A DNA stretch of 64,000 nt from Silvibacterium acidisoli. Lineage in GTDB: Bacteria; Acidobacteriota; Terriglobia; Terriglobales; Acidobacteriaceae. Location of the stretch: assembly GCA_022870745.1 (NCBI GenBank), contig CP085323.1, positions 2,852,001 to 2,916,000 of the forward strand. The letters are read 5' to 3'. The notes below the pieces were generated by a model. That model saw only the letters and a list, made by a program, of their open reading frames with translations, made no database searches and had not been told where the DNA came from. Both the position numbers and the translations under genes were made by a program. Position 1 is the first letter of the stretch, and each line of letters begins with the position of its first letter. Shown one piece after another: positions 1 to 8,032 of this stretch.

Positions 1-2
1 CT

Positions 3-860
3 TTCTTTCGCAATGTTGGTGTGACCCTCGAGATGATCAAGTGGGAGCACTCCGTTTTCGCACTGCCTTTTGCTTTGACGGGTGCCATGCTGGCCGCCCA
101 CGGCCTGCCCAGCCTGGTGCAGATCCTTTGGATCATCGTCTGCATGGTGAGCGCGCGCTCGGCTGCGATGGCCTTTAACCGCTGGGCCGATGCCTCGCTC
201 GATGCGGAGAATCCGCGCACCGCAATGCGGGCGATTCCCGCTGGGCACCTTTCGCGTGGATTCGTCGGCGGCTTCACAGTCCTGATGGCTGCGCTCTTTA
301 TCTTTGCGGCGAGCCGGTTGAACCACCTCACCCTGTTGCTTTCACCGGTAGCGCTTGCCGTGGTGCTTGCCTACTCCTATGCGAAGCGGTTTACTCGCTG
401 GTCGCACCTTGTCCTGGGCGTTGCATTGGGAATTGCGCCTGCCGCTGCATGGATCGCGGTGCGTGGATCGCTTGACCCTCGCATTGTGATTCTTACTGCC
501 GCGGTGATGTTCTGGGTGGCCGGCTTCGACCTGCTTTATGCCTGCCAGGACGCGGGGCACGATCGCCAGGCGGGTCTGTTCAGCGTGCCTGCGACCTATG
601 GAGTAGTTGCTGCTTTCTGGATTGCGCGCATCTTCCACCTGGTGATGATTGGGCTGCTGATTCTGCTGGCGCGCGAGTTTCACCTCGGTGTGGCCGCGAT
701 GATCGGCATCGGTGCTGTCGTAGCGCTGCTGGCCTATGAGCACTCGATCGTATCGCCTCGCAATCTGAGCAGGCTGAATGCTGCTTTCTTCACGATGAAC
801 GGAGTCATCTCGGTGGTCTTCTTCCTGTTTGTCGCGGCAGACCTGCTTATGCGCCGCTAG
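3..860 (+). CDS. UbiA-family prenyltransferase (5' end outside window)
   Basis: Integral-membrane aromatic prenyltransferase, probably of menaquinone or ubiquinone-type quinone synthesis. It would transfer a polyprenyl chain from its diphosphate to an aromatic acid. The diagnostic Asp-rich motif is visible as NRWADASLDAENPRTAMRA (N..D..D..N.RT), followed by PAG. Several hydrophobic helices follow, with a second conserved stretch DLLYACQDAGHD. The frame is open to base 3 (FFRNVGVTLEMIKWEHS), and family members usually begin a few residues before this, so the true start is probably upstream. A GTG at 21 is the only start inside the window. Acidobacteria often use the futalosine route, so an MqnP-like role is possible, but sequence alone does not separate UbiA from MqnP. 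Confidence 0.85.
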   Translation, partial: FFRNVGVTLEMIKWEHSVFALPFALTGAMLAAHGLPSLVQILWIIVCMVSARSAAMAFNRWADASLDAENPRTAMRAIPAGHLSRGFVGGFTVLMAALFIFAASRLNHLTLLLSPVALAVVLAYSYAKRFTRWSHLVLGVALGIAPAAAWIAVRGSLDPRIVILTAAVMFWVAGFDLLYACQDAGHDRQAGLFSVPATYGVVAAFWIARIFHLVMIGLLILLAREFHLGVAAMIGIGAVVALLAYEHSIVSPRNLSRLNAAFFTMNGVISVVFFLFVAADLLMRR

Positions 861-872
861 GTTTTTCGGCAT

Positions 873-903
873 AAAAAAGCCCGCGAAGATCGCGGGCTTT
901 TTT
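873..903. terminator. Bidirectional intrinsic terminator
   Basis: A perfect 13-bp stem (AAAAAAGCCCGCG / CGCGGGCTTTTTT) with an AAGAT loop and T-tracts on both strands. It lies between the prenyltransferase gene and the convergent csbD-like gene and can serve both. Confidence 0.9.
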
Positions 904-917
904 TAGCTTTCCGCAAA

Positions 918-1220
918 TCAGGCCGGGCGGCGATCACGGTGCTCGTCAATCTTGTCATTGACGGCGCGCTTCATGTCTTGCACCTTTTCGACAACCTTGT
1001 CGCGTGCATCCGCTGCGCGGGATTCGTGCTCGGAGCGAACTGCTTCCTTGTTGTCGTGAGCTGCATCTTTCGCATTGCCCCAGGTTTCCTTCGCAGCGCC
1101 TTTGACCTGTTCGGCCACGCCGCGATTTGCCATCTGATCGTTGCCGACAGCTTCGCCTACCTTCTGCTTGATCTTGCCGGTCACCTGATCGATTTTGCCT
1201 GTTACCTGTTCGTTATTCAT
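918..1220 (-). CDS. CsbD family stress protein
   Basis: A small (100 aa), hydrophilic, highly charged protein. The N-terminal half has the CsbD signature: a tandem pattern VTGKIDQVTGKIKQKVGEAVGN followed by AEQVKGAAKETWG. The C-terminal half is an Arg/Glu/Asp-rich helical tail (EHESRAADARDKVVEKV). CsbD proteins are abundant general-stress proteins whose biochemical role is unknown. A good Shine-Dalgarno (AAGGAG) sits 9 nt before the ATG. The gene follows the 50-residue membrane peptide gene at 1291-1443 in the same direction, 70 nt apart, and could share its transcript. Both families are typically induced by osmotic or envelope stress. Confidence 0.88.
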   Translation of the reverse strand: MNNEQVTGKIDQVTGKIKQKVGEAVGNDQMANRGVAEQVKGAAKETWGNAKDAAHDNKEAVRSEHESRAADARDKVVEKVQDMKRAVNDKIDEHRDRRPA

Positions 1221-1290
1221 GATGAGCTACTCCTTGATTGAGGAACGCCTTTGGCTCGTGCCTCTGGCAATGTCGTGCGGGGTTAAGGTT

Positions 1291-1443
1291 TCAGAGGGCG
1301 GATCGCCGTCCACTGATCAACTGAATGAGGAGCACCACAAGCGCGATTACCAGCAGGATGTGGATATACGCTCCAATCGCATGGAAACTCACGAGGCCGA
1401 CCAGCCACAACACCAGCAGAATTACAAAAATTGTCCAAAGCAT
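1291..1443 (-). CDS. Lmo0937-family small membrane protein
   Basis: A 50-residue protein starting MLWTIFVILLVLWLVGLVS and ending LIQLISGRRSAL. It has two closely spaced hydrophobic helices and a short basic tail, which is the arrangement of the Lmo0937/DUF5670 family of stress-linked small membrane proteins. It is easily missed because longer frames overlap it. Located just upstream of the csbD-like gene on the same strand. The family function is unknown. The call rests on length, the MLWTI.. start and the two-helix pattern. Confidence 0.8.
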   Translation of the reverse strand: MLWTIFVILLVLWLVGLVSFHAIGAYIHILLVIALVVLLIQLISGRRSAL

Positions 1444-1549
1444 CGTCTTTGCTCGCTTTCGTTCTGTGTTTAACTTCTACGGTGTGATATGGTGCGCGGC
1501 GTGGCCTTTGGGTTGCCGTACAATCGAAAATTCGAGGGTCCAGGAAACA

Positions 1550-2371
1550 ATGCAGATTGCTATTCAGGGAGAGCCCGGCTCTTTCAGTCACGAAGCGACA
1601 TTAGGGTTCTTTCCGCAGGCAACCATTGTCCCCTGCAGCTTCTCTCCAGAGGTGTTTCGCCTCGTCATGGAGGGGCAGGTAGAAGCCGCTGTAATCCCTA
1701 TCGAAAACTCGCTTGCCGGTTCGGTCCTCGAACACTACGACCTTCTGCTTCAGAATGACCTGCTCGTTGAGCAGGAAGCCCTGCTGCGTATCCGGCACAA
1801 TCTCATAGCGGTTCCCGGCTCCGACCTGGGTAAGGTTCGCCGCGTTTACTCACACCCCATCGCCCTGGCCCAGTGCCGCCGATTCTTCGCGGATCACCCG
1901 GAAATGGAAGCGGTTCCGTTTTATGACACAGCTGGAAGCGTGAAGCAGGCCACAGAGCTGCGCGATCCATCGGTTGCGGGCATCGCGAGCACACAGGCGG
2001 CGATTCAATATGGGGGGCAGATCCTGGCGGCAGGCATTGAGGATAATGCCGAAAACTTCACCCGGTTTTTTGTCCTGAAGCGGCGCGAGCTGGTTCAGGC
2101 GAAACCGGAGGCAAATAAAGTCAGCCTGGCCTTCACTGTTGAGAATCGTCCCGGAACGTTGATCCAGGCTCTCCAGACCTTTGCCGGGCTGGGAACGAAT
2201 CTCACCAAGATCGAATCGCGGCCAGTGCAGGGAAAGCCATGGCAGTACGTCTTTTATGTCGATTACCAGGTTTCCAGCCCGGACACGGCAGATGCCGCGA
2301 TCAGCTTGCTTACAGAGCACTGCTCCATGGTGAAAGAGCTTGGCCGTTATAAAGCCGCGGAACGCTCATGA
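1550..2371 (+). CDS. pheA: Prephenate dehydratase
   Basis: Converts prephenate to phenylpyruvate, the penultimate step of phenylalanine synthesis. It is a 273-residue monofunctional enzyme. The catalytic PDT domain spans about 1-180 (MQIAIQGEPGSFSHEA start, IPIENSLAGSV, and the catalytic TRF motif in NFTRFFVL). A C-terminal ACT domain follows (ENRPGTLIQAL, ESRP motif) for allosteric control by phenylalanine. The frame is open upstream, but the ATG at 1550 has AGGA 6-9 nt before it and matches the family N-terminus. Upstream codons would run over the antisense Lmo0937-like gene. Confidence 0.95.
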   Translation: MQIAIQGEPGSFSHEATLGFFPQATIVPCSFSPEVFRLVMEGQVEAAVIPIENSLAGSVLEHYDLLLQNDLLVEQEALLRIRHNLIAVPGSDLGKVRRVYSHPIALAQCRRFFADHPEMEAVPFYDTAGSVKQATELRDPSVAGIASTQAAIQYGGQILAAGIEDNAENFTRFFVLKRRELVQAKPEANKVSLAFTVENRPGTLIQALQTFAGLGTNLTKIESRPVQGKPWQYVFYVDYQVSSPDTADAAISLLTEHCSMVKELGRYKAAERS

Positions 2372-2400
2372 TCACCTTCTGAAATTTTCAACTCCCATGC

Positions 2401-2437
2401 CGCCCCGCCGATGAAGAGTTCGTGCGGGGCGATTTTG
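2401..2437 (+). terminator. Likely intrinsic terminator after pheA
   Basis: Stem CGCCCCGC (2401-2408) with GCGGGGCG (2424-2431), followed by ATTTTG. The T-tract is short. It separates pheA from lon. Confidence 0.6.
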
Positions 2438-2578
2438 CATCCAATGAATCCAATTAGGCCAGTTCGGTCGCTTCTAAGTTATTGATTCGTATCAAGCGCT
2501 GCCGGGCCCATGGTGTTCTTGCGACCATATTAAATGTGCTGCGTCTAATAGCTAATAATTTGATAAGAAGGCACTCAC

Positions 2579-5020
2579 ATGGCCAATGATTTCTTAAGCG
2601 AAATTTATCCGAGCGGCACCAAGCAGCGCGAGGAGCGCTCGGGCGGTAAAGCGATTCCGGTTCTGCCGGTTCGCGACACCGTGCTGTTTCCTCATGCTGT
2701 TCTTCCGCTCACTGTGGGCCGTGAGAGCTCGATCCAGCTCATCCAATCGCTCGGCGACGAAAAGACCATAGTCGTCGTCGCGCAGCGCGATGCGCGGATG
2801 GATACTCCGCAGCCTGCTGACTTGTACACCTATGGCACGCTCGCGACCATTCACAAGGTCGTCAAGATGCCGAATCAGAGCCTCTTCGTCTTCACCGAAG
2901 GTACGGAGCGCGTAAAGCTCACTCAGTTTGTGCAGACCGAGCCTTTCATGACGGCGACCGTCGAGCCTCTCGGAGACGTGATTCCGGAAAGCGGTCCTGG
3001 AACGGAAGCGCTCCAGCGCAACGTGCTTTCTGAGTTCCAGCAGATCGTCACCGCCTCGCCGACTCTGTCGGACGAGCTGCAGACGATTGCGATGAACATC
3101 GAAGACCCGGGCCGCCTGGTGGATTTCATTGCTTCCTCGCTGCCCTTTCTCTCGACGCCTGACAAGCAGGATTTGCTGGAAATGCCGGACGTTGCGGGCC
3201 GCCTGGAGCGGGTGAACAAGCACCTTGCCAAGGAGCTTGAAGTCCAGCAGCTGCGCAATAAGATCCAGTCCGAGGTACAGGACCAGGTGCAGCAGTCGCA
3301 GCGCGACTACTACCTGCGCGAACAGATGAAGGCGATCCAGAAGGAGCTCGGGGATCACGACGAGGGCCAGAAGGACATCGAAGAGCTGCGCCAGAAGATC
3401 GAAGATGCCGGCATGCCGGAAGAGACCAAAAAAGAGGCGCTCAAGGAACTGGGCCGTCTCTCGCGGATGTCTCCGATGGCCGCCGACTACTCGCTCACCC
3501 GGAACTACATCGAGTGGCTGGCGGTGCTGCCATGGTCTAAGTCTTCGGGCACGGAGGTGGATATCGTCAAGGGCAAGCAGATTCTTGACGAAGACCACTA
3601 CGACCTGAAGAAGGTGAAGGACCGCATCCTCGATTACCTGTCGGTGCGCCGTCTGAAGCCGGACATGAAGGGACCGATCCTCTGCTTTGTCGGACCTCCG
3701 GGCGTGGGTAAGACCTCGCTGGGCCGTTCGATCGCAAAGGCCCTCGACCGCAAGTTCCAGCGCATTTCGCTGGGCGGCATGCACGATGAGGCTGAGCTGC
3801 GCGGACATCGCCGGACGTACATCGGCGCCCTGCCAGGCCAGATCATTCAGAACCTGCGCCGGGCGGGAACCAACGACCCGGTGTTCATGCTGGATGAGAT
3901 CGATAAGCTGGGCAGGGACTTCCGCGGCGATCCGTCATCGGCGCTGCTTGAGATTCTGGACCCGGAACAGAACAATTCGTTCCGCGACAACTATCTCGAT
4001 CAGCCGTTCGACCTGTCGAAGGTGCTGTTTATCTGCACGGCGAACCAGCTGGATCCGATTCCGGCTCCGCTGCTCGACCGTATGGAGATCATCGACCTGA
4101 CCGGCTACACGGAACAGGAGAAGACGCATATTGCGTTCCGCTACCTGATTCCGCGGCAGATCAAGGAGAACGGCATCCTGGCGGAAAACATCGAGTTTCC
4201 GGAAGAGTCGGTCGGCTACATCGTGCGCCATTACACGCGAGAGGCTGGCGTCCGTAAGCTGGAGCAGCTCATCGGCACGGTTTGCCGCAAGCAGGCGCGC
4301 CGCATCGCCGAAGGCAACACGGAAAAGCTGGTGATTACCCATGAGGTGATTCACGAGTTCCTCGGCGGCATCAAGGTGCGCGTGGATACGGAGATTGCCG
4401 AACGCACCAAGCGTGCAGGCGTGGCGGTTGGCCTGGCGTGGACGCCCTCGGGCGGCGACGTGCTCTTCATCGAAGCCAACAAGATGAAGGGCAATGGCGG
4501 CTTCAAAATGACCGGCCAGATTGGCGAGGTCATGCAGGAGTCGATGCAGGCGGCGCTCACCTGGGTGAGGTCGAATGCGAAGTCTCTCGGCCTTGAGGAA
4601 GACTTCACGAAGGACGTGGACATTCATATCCACGTGCCTGCGGGAGCGATTCCCAAGGACGGTCCTTCGGCCGGTGTGACGATGGCGACGGTGCTGGTTT
4701 CGCTGATGACGGATCGCAAGGTGCATCCGCTGACGGCGATGACTGGCGAGATCACACTGAGCGGCAATGTGCTGCCGGTGGGCGGTATCAAGGAGAAGTT
4801 CCTGGCAGCCAAGCGTGCGGGTGTGAAGGATGTCATTCTGCCTGCCGAGAACCGGCTGAACGTGGAAGAAGACCTGATGCCGGAGCAGATCGCCGGGGTG
4901 AACATCCACTATGCCAGCTGCATCGAGGATGTTCTGAAGGTGGCTCTGCCCCGTACTGTGGCCGAAGAGGTCAAGGATGAGCAGGTCCGCGAAGAGATCC
5001 TGCAGCATGCAGAGGTGTAA
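2579..5020 (+). CDS. lon: ATP-dependent Lon protease
   Basis: Cytosolic AAA+ serine protease that degrades misfolded and regulatory proteins. It is full length (813 aa). The N-terminal LAN substrate-binding domain starts at [20 protein letters not shown] coiled-coil linker follows, around residues 220-290. The AAA module has Walker A GPPGVGKT near residue 371 and Walker [10 protein letters not shown]. The C-terminal protease domain carries the Ser-Lys dyad, with Ser697 in PKDGPSAG and Lys740 in GGIKEK, spaced 43 residues as in E. coli Lon. An AAGAAGG Shine-Dalgarno precedes the ATG. Monocistronic, bounded by terminators. Confidence 0.98.
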   Translation: MANDFLSEIYPSGTKQREERSGGKAIPVLPVRDTVLFPHAVLPLTVGRESSIQLIQSLGDEKTIVVVAQRDARMDTPQPADLYTYGTLATIHKVVKMPNQSLFVFTEGTERVKLTQFVQTEPFMTATVEPLGDVIPESGPGTEALQRNVLSEFQQIVTASPTLSDELQTIAMNIEDPGRLVDFIASSLPFLSTPDKQDLLEMPDVAGRLERVNKHLAKELEVQQLRNKIQSEVQDQVQQSQRDYYLREQMKAIQKELGDHDEGQKDIEELRQKIEDAGMPEETKKEALKELGRLSRMSPMAADYSLTRNYIEWLAVLPWSKSSGTEVDIVKGKQILDEDHYDLKKVKDRILDYLSVRRLKPDMKGPILCFVGPPGVGKTSLGRSIAKALDRKFQRISLGGMHDEAELRGHRRTYIGALPGQIIQNLRRAGTNDPVFMLDEIDKLGRDFRGDPSSALLEILDPEQNNSFRDNYLDQPFDLSKVLFICTANQLDPIPAPLLDRMEIIDLTGYTEQEKTHIAFRYLIPRQIKENGILAENIEFPEESVGYIVRHYTREAGVRKLEQLIGTVCRKQARRIAEGNTEKLVITHEVIHEFLGGIKVRVDTEIAERTKRAGVAVGLAWTPSGGDVLFIEANKMKGNGGFKMTGQIGEVMQESMQAALTWVRSNAKSLGLEEDFTKDVDIHIHVPAGAIPKDGPSAGVTMATVLVSLMTDRKVHPLTAMTGEITLSGNVLPVGGIKEKFLAAKRAGVKDVILPAENRLNVEEDLMPEQIAGVNIHYASCIEDVLKVALPRTVAEEVKDEQVREEILQHAEV

Positions 5021-5044
5021 GACTTAGTTCTGCTTTAGAACCTG

Positions 5045-5080
5045 AACGAAAAGCCCGCCAACCAGCGGGCTTTTCGTTTT
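5045..5080. terminator. Bidirectional terminator between lon and the DUF418 gene
   Basis: A 14-bp stem (AACGAAAAGCCCGC / GCGGGCTTTTCGTT, loop CAACCA) with T-rich ends on both strands. The stop codon of the convergent DUF418 gene (5079-5081) overlaps its edge. Confidence 0.9.
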
Positions 5081-6323
5081 ATGCGGAAACCGCTGCTCGA
5101 CGCATCGGTTGCAGCTTCCAGTAAGTGAGTGAGCGCCATATCCACTCGAATGGACCGAAGCGGAAGCGTGCCAGCCACCACGGTGAAAAGAGCAGTTGGA
5201 AGGCCCAGATGGCGAAGACGATGCCGAACTGGTGTACACGGTCGAGTTTGCCGAAGAGCCCCAGCCCCCAGCCGTAGAATAGGAATGTACAGATGAAGGT
5301 ATGCGTCAGGTAATTCGTAAACGCCATGCGTCCCACTGCTGCCAGGCGCCTTGCCAACCCGGACAGCCAGTTTTTCTGGCAGATGAGCATCACCAGCCCT
5401 ATCCAGAAGAACGACACGAAGAGGCTTCCCCAGTAGTTGTACTGGAAGTCGAGGAAGAAGCCGACGCGGACCTCCCAGTGATGGTGGAACTTCTGCCAGG
5501 CGCCGAAGACGATGATGGGAATACCGACGAGCAGGCCGATCACTATGAACTGCCGGTAGACCCTGGCGGGTAGCTTTGCGCTGAAGACGCCCAGCTTGAA
5601 GAGTCCCATGCCGACGAGCATGAGTCCGCAGGCGCGCCAGAAGGTAAGAAAGATCTGTCCCTGTATATCCGACCCTGTGGTCTGCGTGATGCGGTCCGGT
5701 TCTTCGGCGCGCCAGCCGCTGCGATAAGTCTGAAGTTCTTTCTGAATGGCCTCCGGGGAGGGCGACCACGAGTGCTCGACAAGATCGGCGGTGCTGTCCT
5801 TCGGCCATTGCGGGAAGGTGATGTAGCTGCCGACGTAAAGCAGGGTGCTGACGGCCACGAGGATCATGCCGACAGTGAGCAGCTTCCTGGGCTTCCATTT
5901 GCGGGCGAGGTAGGCAAAGAGCCCGCAGAAGCCGTAGGTGAAGAGGATGTCGCCTGTCCAGAGCAGGTAGCCATGCAGCAGCCCGAAGACCATCAGCCAG
6001 CCCATACGCCGGTAGTGGATGGGGCCGGGCTTCCTCCCGGAAGCTTCGATCCGGCTGGTCATGAGCAGGATTCCCGCGCCGAAGAGCATCGAGAAGATCG
6101 ACATGAACTTCAGCTCGGAAAAGAGCATGCAGGCGTACCAGATGGCGAAGTTCAGGCCATGAAAGTCTCCGAAGACGGTCGGGTTCCAGTAGGAGGCGGC
6201 GATCGATGAGAAGTCCTGGATGTTCATCGAGAGGATGCCCAGCAGGGCTACCCCGCGAAGCACGTCGATGGACTCAATGCGATCCTTGAGTGAAACGGGA
6301 GCTGCCGATAGCACGGTGGACAT
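5079..6323 (-). CDS. DUF418 (YeiB-like) multipass membrane protein
   Basis: A 414-residue polytopic membrane protein with about 8-10 hydrophobic helices. It starts with the family hallmark IESIDVLRGVALLGILSMNI and ends with the DUF418 signature region RFRFGPFEWIWRSLTYW (the FGP.EW.WR motif). The acyltransferase-3-like N-terminal fold suggests an envelope-modifying or transport role, but the family has no settled function. Divergent from the molybdopterin synthase gene, with about 100 nt between them. Confidence 0.85.
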   Translation of the reverse strand: MSTVLSAAPVSLKDRIESIDVLRGVALLGILSMNIQDFSSIAASYWNPTVFGDFHGLNFAIWYACMLFSELKFMSIFSMLFGAGILLMTSRIEASGRKPGPIHYRRMGWLMVFGLLHGYLLWTGDILFTYGFCGLFAYLARKWKPRKLLTVGMILVAVSTLLYVGSYITFPQWPKDSTADLVEHSWSPSPEAIQKELQTYRSGWRAEEPDRITQTTGSDIQGQIFLTFWRACGLMLVGMGLFKLGVFSAKLPARVYRQFIVIGLLVGIPIIVFGAWQKFHHHWEVRVGFFLDFQYNYWGSLFVSFFWIGLVMLICQKNWLSGLARRLAAVGRMAFTNYLTHTFICTFLFYGWGLGLFGKLDRVHQFGIVFAIWAFQLLFSPWWLARFRFGPFEWIWRSLTYWKLQPMRRAAVSA

Positions 6324-6425
6324 GAGTTCTCTCTTGCGGGACGGTCGTTCGTCATTTTACCGTGATCGAATTTGCTGACTGTGTATGAAATTTCTCGTCA
6401 AACGACGCAGGTATTCTTAGAGAGT

Positions 6426-7124
6426 ATGCGGGTGAAGTTGCTTGTCTTCGGTGTTCTTCGGGATCTGTTCCCGGAATCTGTTCGCGAAATCGAGCTGGAA
6501 GAGGGCGCGAAGGTCGCCGATCTGCTCGGAGTGCTGAAAGCTTCCCTGCAAGGGCACGATGCCCTGTGGAGCTCGTTGGCGGTGGCGGTGAACAAGGACT
6601 ATGCAACCGTTTCCCATCCTTTGGCCAACGGCGACGAAGTTGCGCTGCTGCCTCCGGTCAGCGGAGGCAGCTCCTCCGAAATGATTTTTCTGACTCGCGA
6701 GCGGATCGACTCCGATGCGGTCGTCTCCCGGTTAAAGCAGGGCGAGGACGGCGCGGTCGTGGTTTTCGATGGCATCGTACGCAACAACACCCGCCAGCGG
6801 CAGACGCTTTTTCTCTTCTACGAATCCTACGAAGAGATGGCCATAAAGCAGATGCGCGAGCTGGCGGTGAAGGCGAAGGCCGACTTTGGCATACGCGATG
6901 TCGTGTTGGTGCATCGGCTGGGCAAGCTCGAGATCGGCGAGACAAGCGTCCTGATAGCGGTTGCGTCGGCACACCGGGGGCAGGCCTTCTCGGCGTGCCG
7001 GTGGCTGATCGACACGCTGAAACAGACGGTTCCCATCTGGAAGAAAGAGCACTTTGTTGATGGCGAGGTGTGGGTAGACGGCGAGCCGTTTCCGGCAGCA
7101 CCCGGCGAGGAGCGTAAGGAGTGA
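6426..7124 (+). CDS. Fused molybdopterin synthase MoaD-MoaE
   Basis: Both subunits of MPT synthase, which converts cyclic pyranopterin monophosphate to molybdopterin, are in one chain of 232 aa. Residues 1-81 form a ubiquitin-like MoaD domain that ends in the sulfur-carrying Gly-Gly (VSGG, residues 80-81). MoaE follows (EMIFLTRERID..., catalytic PIWKKE region). In separate MoaD the C-terminal Gly must be free to become a thiocarboxylate. Here it is internal and followed by SSS. Fusions of this type in mycobacteria (MoaX) are cleaved after the Gly-Gly, so processing is expected here too. The ATG at 6426 is chosen because MRVKLLVFGVLRDLF is the normal MoaD start. Overlaps the VWFA gene by 4 nt. 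Confidence 0.92.
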   Translation: MRVKLLVFGVLRDLFPESVREIELEEGAKVADLLGVLKASLQGHDALWSSLAVAVNKDYATVSHPLANGDEVALLPPVSGGSSSEMIFLTRERIDSDAVVSRLKQGEDGAVVVFDGIVRNNTRQRQTLFLFYESYEEMAIKQMRELAVKAKADFGIRDVVLVHRLGKLEIGETSVLIAVASAHRGQAFSACRWLIDTLKQTVPIWKKEHFVDGEVWVDGEPFPAAPGEERKE

Positions 7125-8017
7125 AGCGGCTGCTGCTGGTAGTTGCCGGCGTGATGACTCTCTCTGCGCAACAGGGGCCGCCGATACAGGTGGATGTTCA
7201 TCTCGTGAACGTCTTCGTCAACGTGACGGATGCGGCGGGCGCGCCGGTAGGCGGACTTGGTAAAGATGACTTCTCTCTCACCGAAGATGGAAGGGCGCAG
7301 AAGATCTCTTATTTCGAGCGCGAGACAGAGATGCCGCTCTCGGTGGTACTCGCAATCGATACCAGCGGCAGCGTACACAAGGATATTGGCATCGAGAAGG
7401 ATGCGGCGCATCGTTTTGTCCACGCGCTGATGCGTACGGTGGACCAGCTTGACCTGATCGACTTCAACTCAGAAGTGCGCGAGGTGGTCCCTTTTACGAA
7501 TAACGTCCGGCGCATCGACGATGGGCTTGAGAACCTGACCATGGGCCCGGCCACTGCGCTCTACGAGGCGATCTATCTGGCTTCGCAAAACCTCTCCGCA
7601 CGCCGCGGGCGCAAGGTGCTGGTCGTGATTTCGGACGGCGGAAATACCCACAAGGGAACTGACTACCCGGCGGCCCTGGAGCAGGCACTGCGCGACGAGG
7701 TGATGGTGTACAGCATCATCGATCTGCCGATTCGTGCGGATGCTGGCCGCGACACGGCGGGAGAGCATGCGCTGATCACGCTTTCACAGGAGACGGGCGG
7801 AAAGTACTACTATGCCGACGCGACCAACCTCGACCAGGCCTTCCGCAAGGTCTCTGAAGATCTGCGAACACAGTATCTGCTCGGCTACTATCCGACAAAT
7901 CGCTCGAACGACGGGCAGTTCCGCTCAATCGATGTCTCACTGACGCAGCCCGCTCCACATGGATCGGCTTACACTGTGCGCAATCGCACGGGGTACTACG
8001 CCAACAGAACCCGCTGA
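7121..8017 (+). CDS. VWFA-related acidobacterial-type secreted protein
   Basis: A 298-residue exported protein. A hydrophobic signal segment (LLLVVAGVMTLSAQQ) is followed by a Big/CarboxypepD-like strand region (VDVHLVNVFVNVTDAAGAPVGGLGKDDFSLTEDG). A von Willebrand A domain follows, with MIDAS DTSGS (residues about 84-88) and a later ALYEAIYLAS loop. This layout matches the VWFA-related domain that is expanded in Acidobacteria, whose ligands are unknown. The GTG start overlaps the moaDE stop (GTGA), implying translational coupling with a cofactor gene that has no obvious functional link. The C-terminus meets the convergent PBP gene with zero spacing. Confidence 0.85.
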   Translation: MKRLLLVVAGVMTLSAQQGPPIQVDVHLVNVFVNVTDAAGAPVGGLGKDDFSLTEDGRAQKISYFERETEMPLSVVLAIDTSGSVHKDIGIEKDAAHRFVHALMRTVDQLDLIDFNSEVREVVPFTNNVRRIDDGLENLTMGPATALYEAIYLASQNLSARRGRKVLVVISDGGNTHKGTDYPAALEQALRDEVMVYSIIDLPIRADAGRDTAGEHALITLSQETGGKYYYADATNLDQAFRKVSEDLRTQYLLGYYPTNRSNDGQFRSIDVSLTQPAPHGSAYTVRNRTGYYANRTR

Positions 8018-8032
8018 TTACTGCGGGTTCTG
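8005..8032. terminator. Inverted repeat spanning two convergent stop codons
   Basis: A perfect 10-bp inverted repeat, CAGAACCCGC (8005-8014) and GCGGGTTCTG (8023-8032). Its 8-nt loop contains the TGA of the VWFA gene (8015-8017) directly followed by the reverse-complement TAA of the PBP gene (8018-8020). Both arms are coding sequence. It probably acts as a bidirectional terminator or 3'-end stabiliser. Confidence 0.6.

Noticed and set aside
2594-3808. A 404-codon frame antisense to lon
   Set aside because: It has no recognisable domain and is rich in Arg/Leu/His. It mirrors the codon bias of lon, whose motifs are complete.
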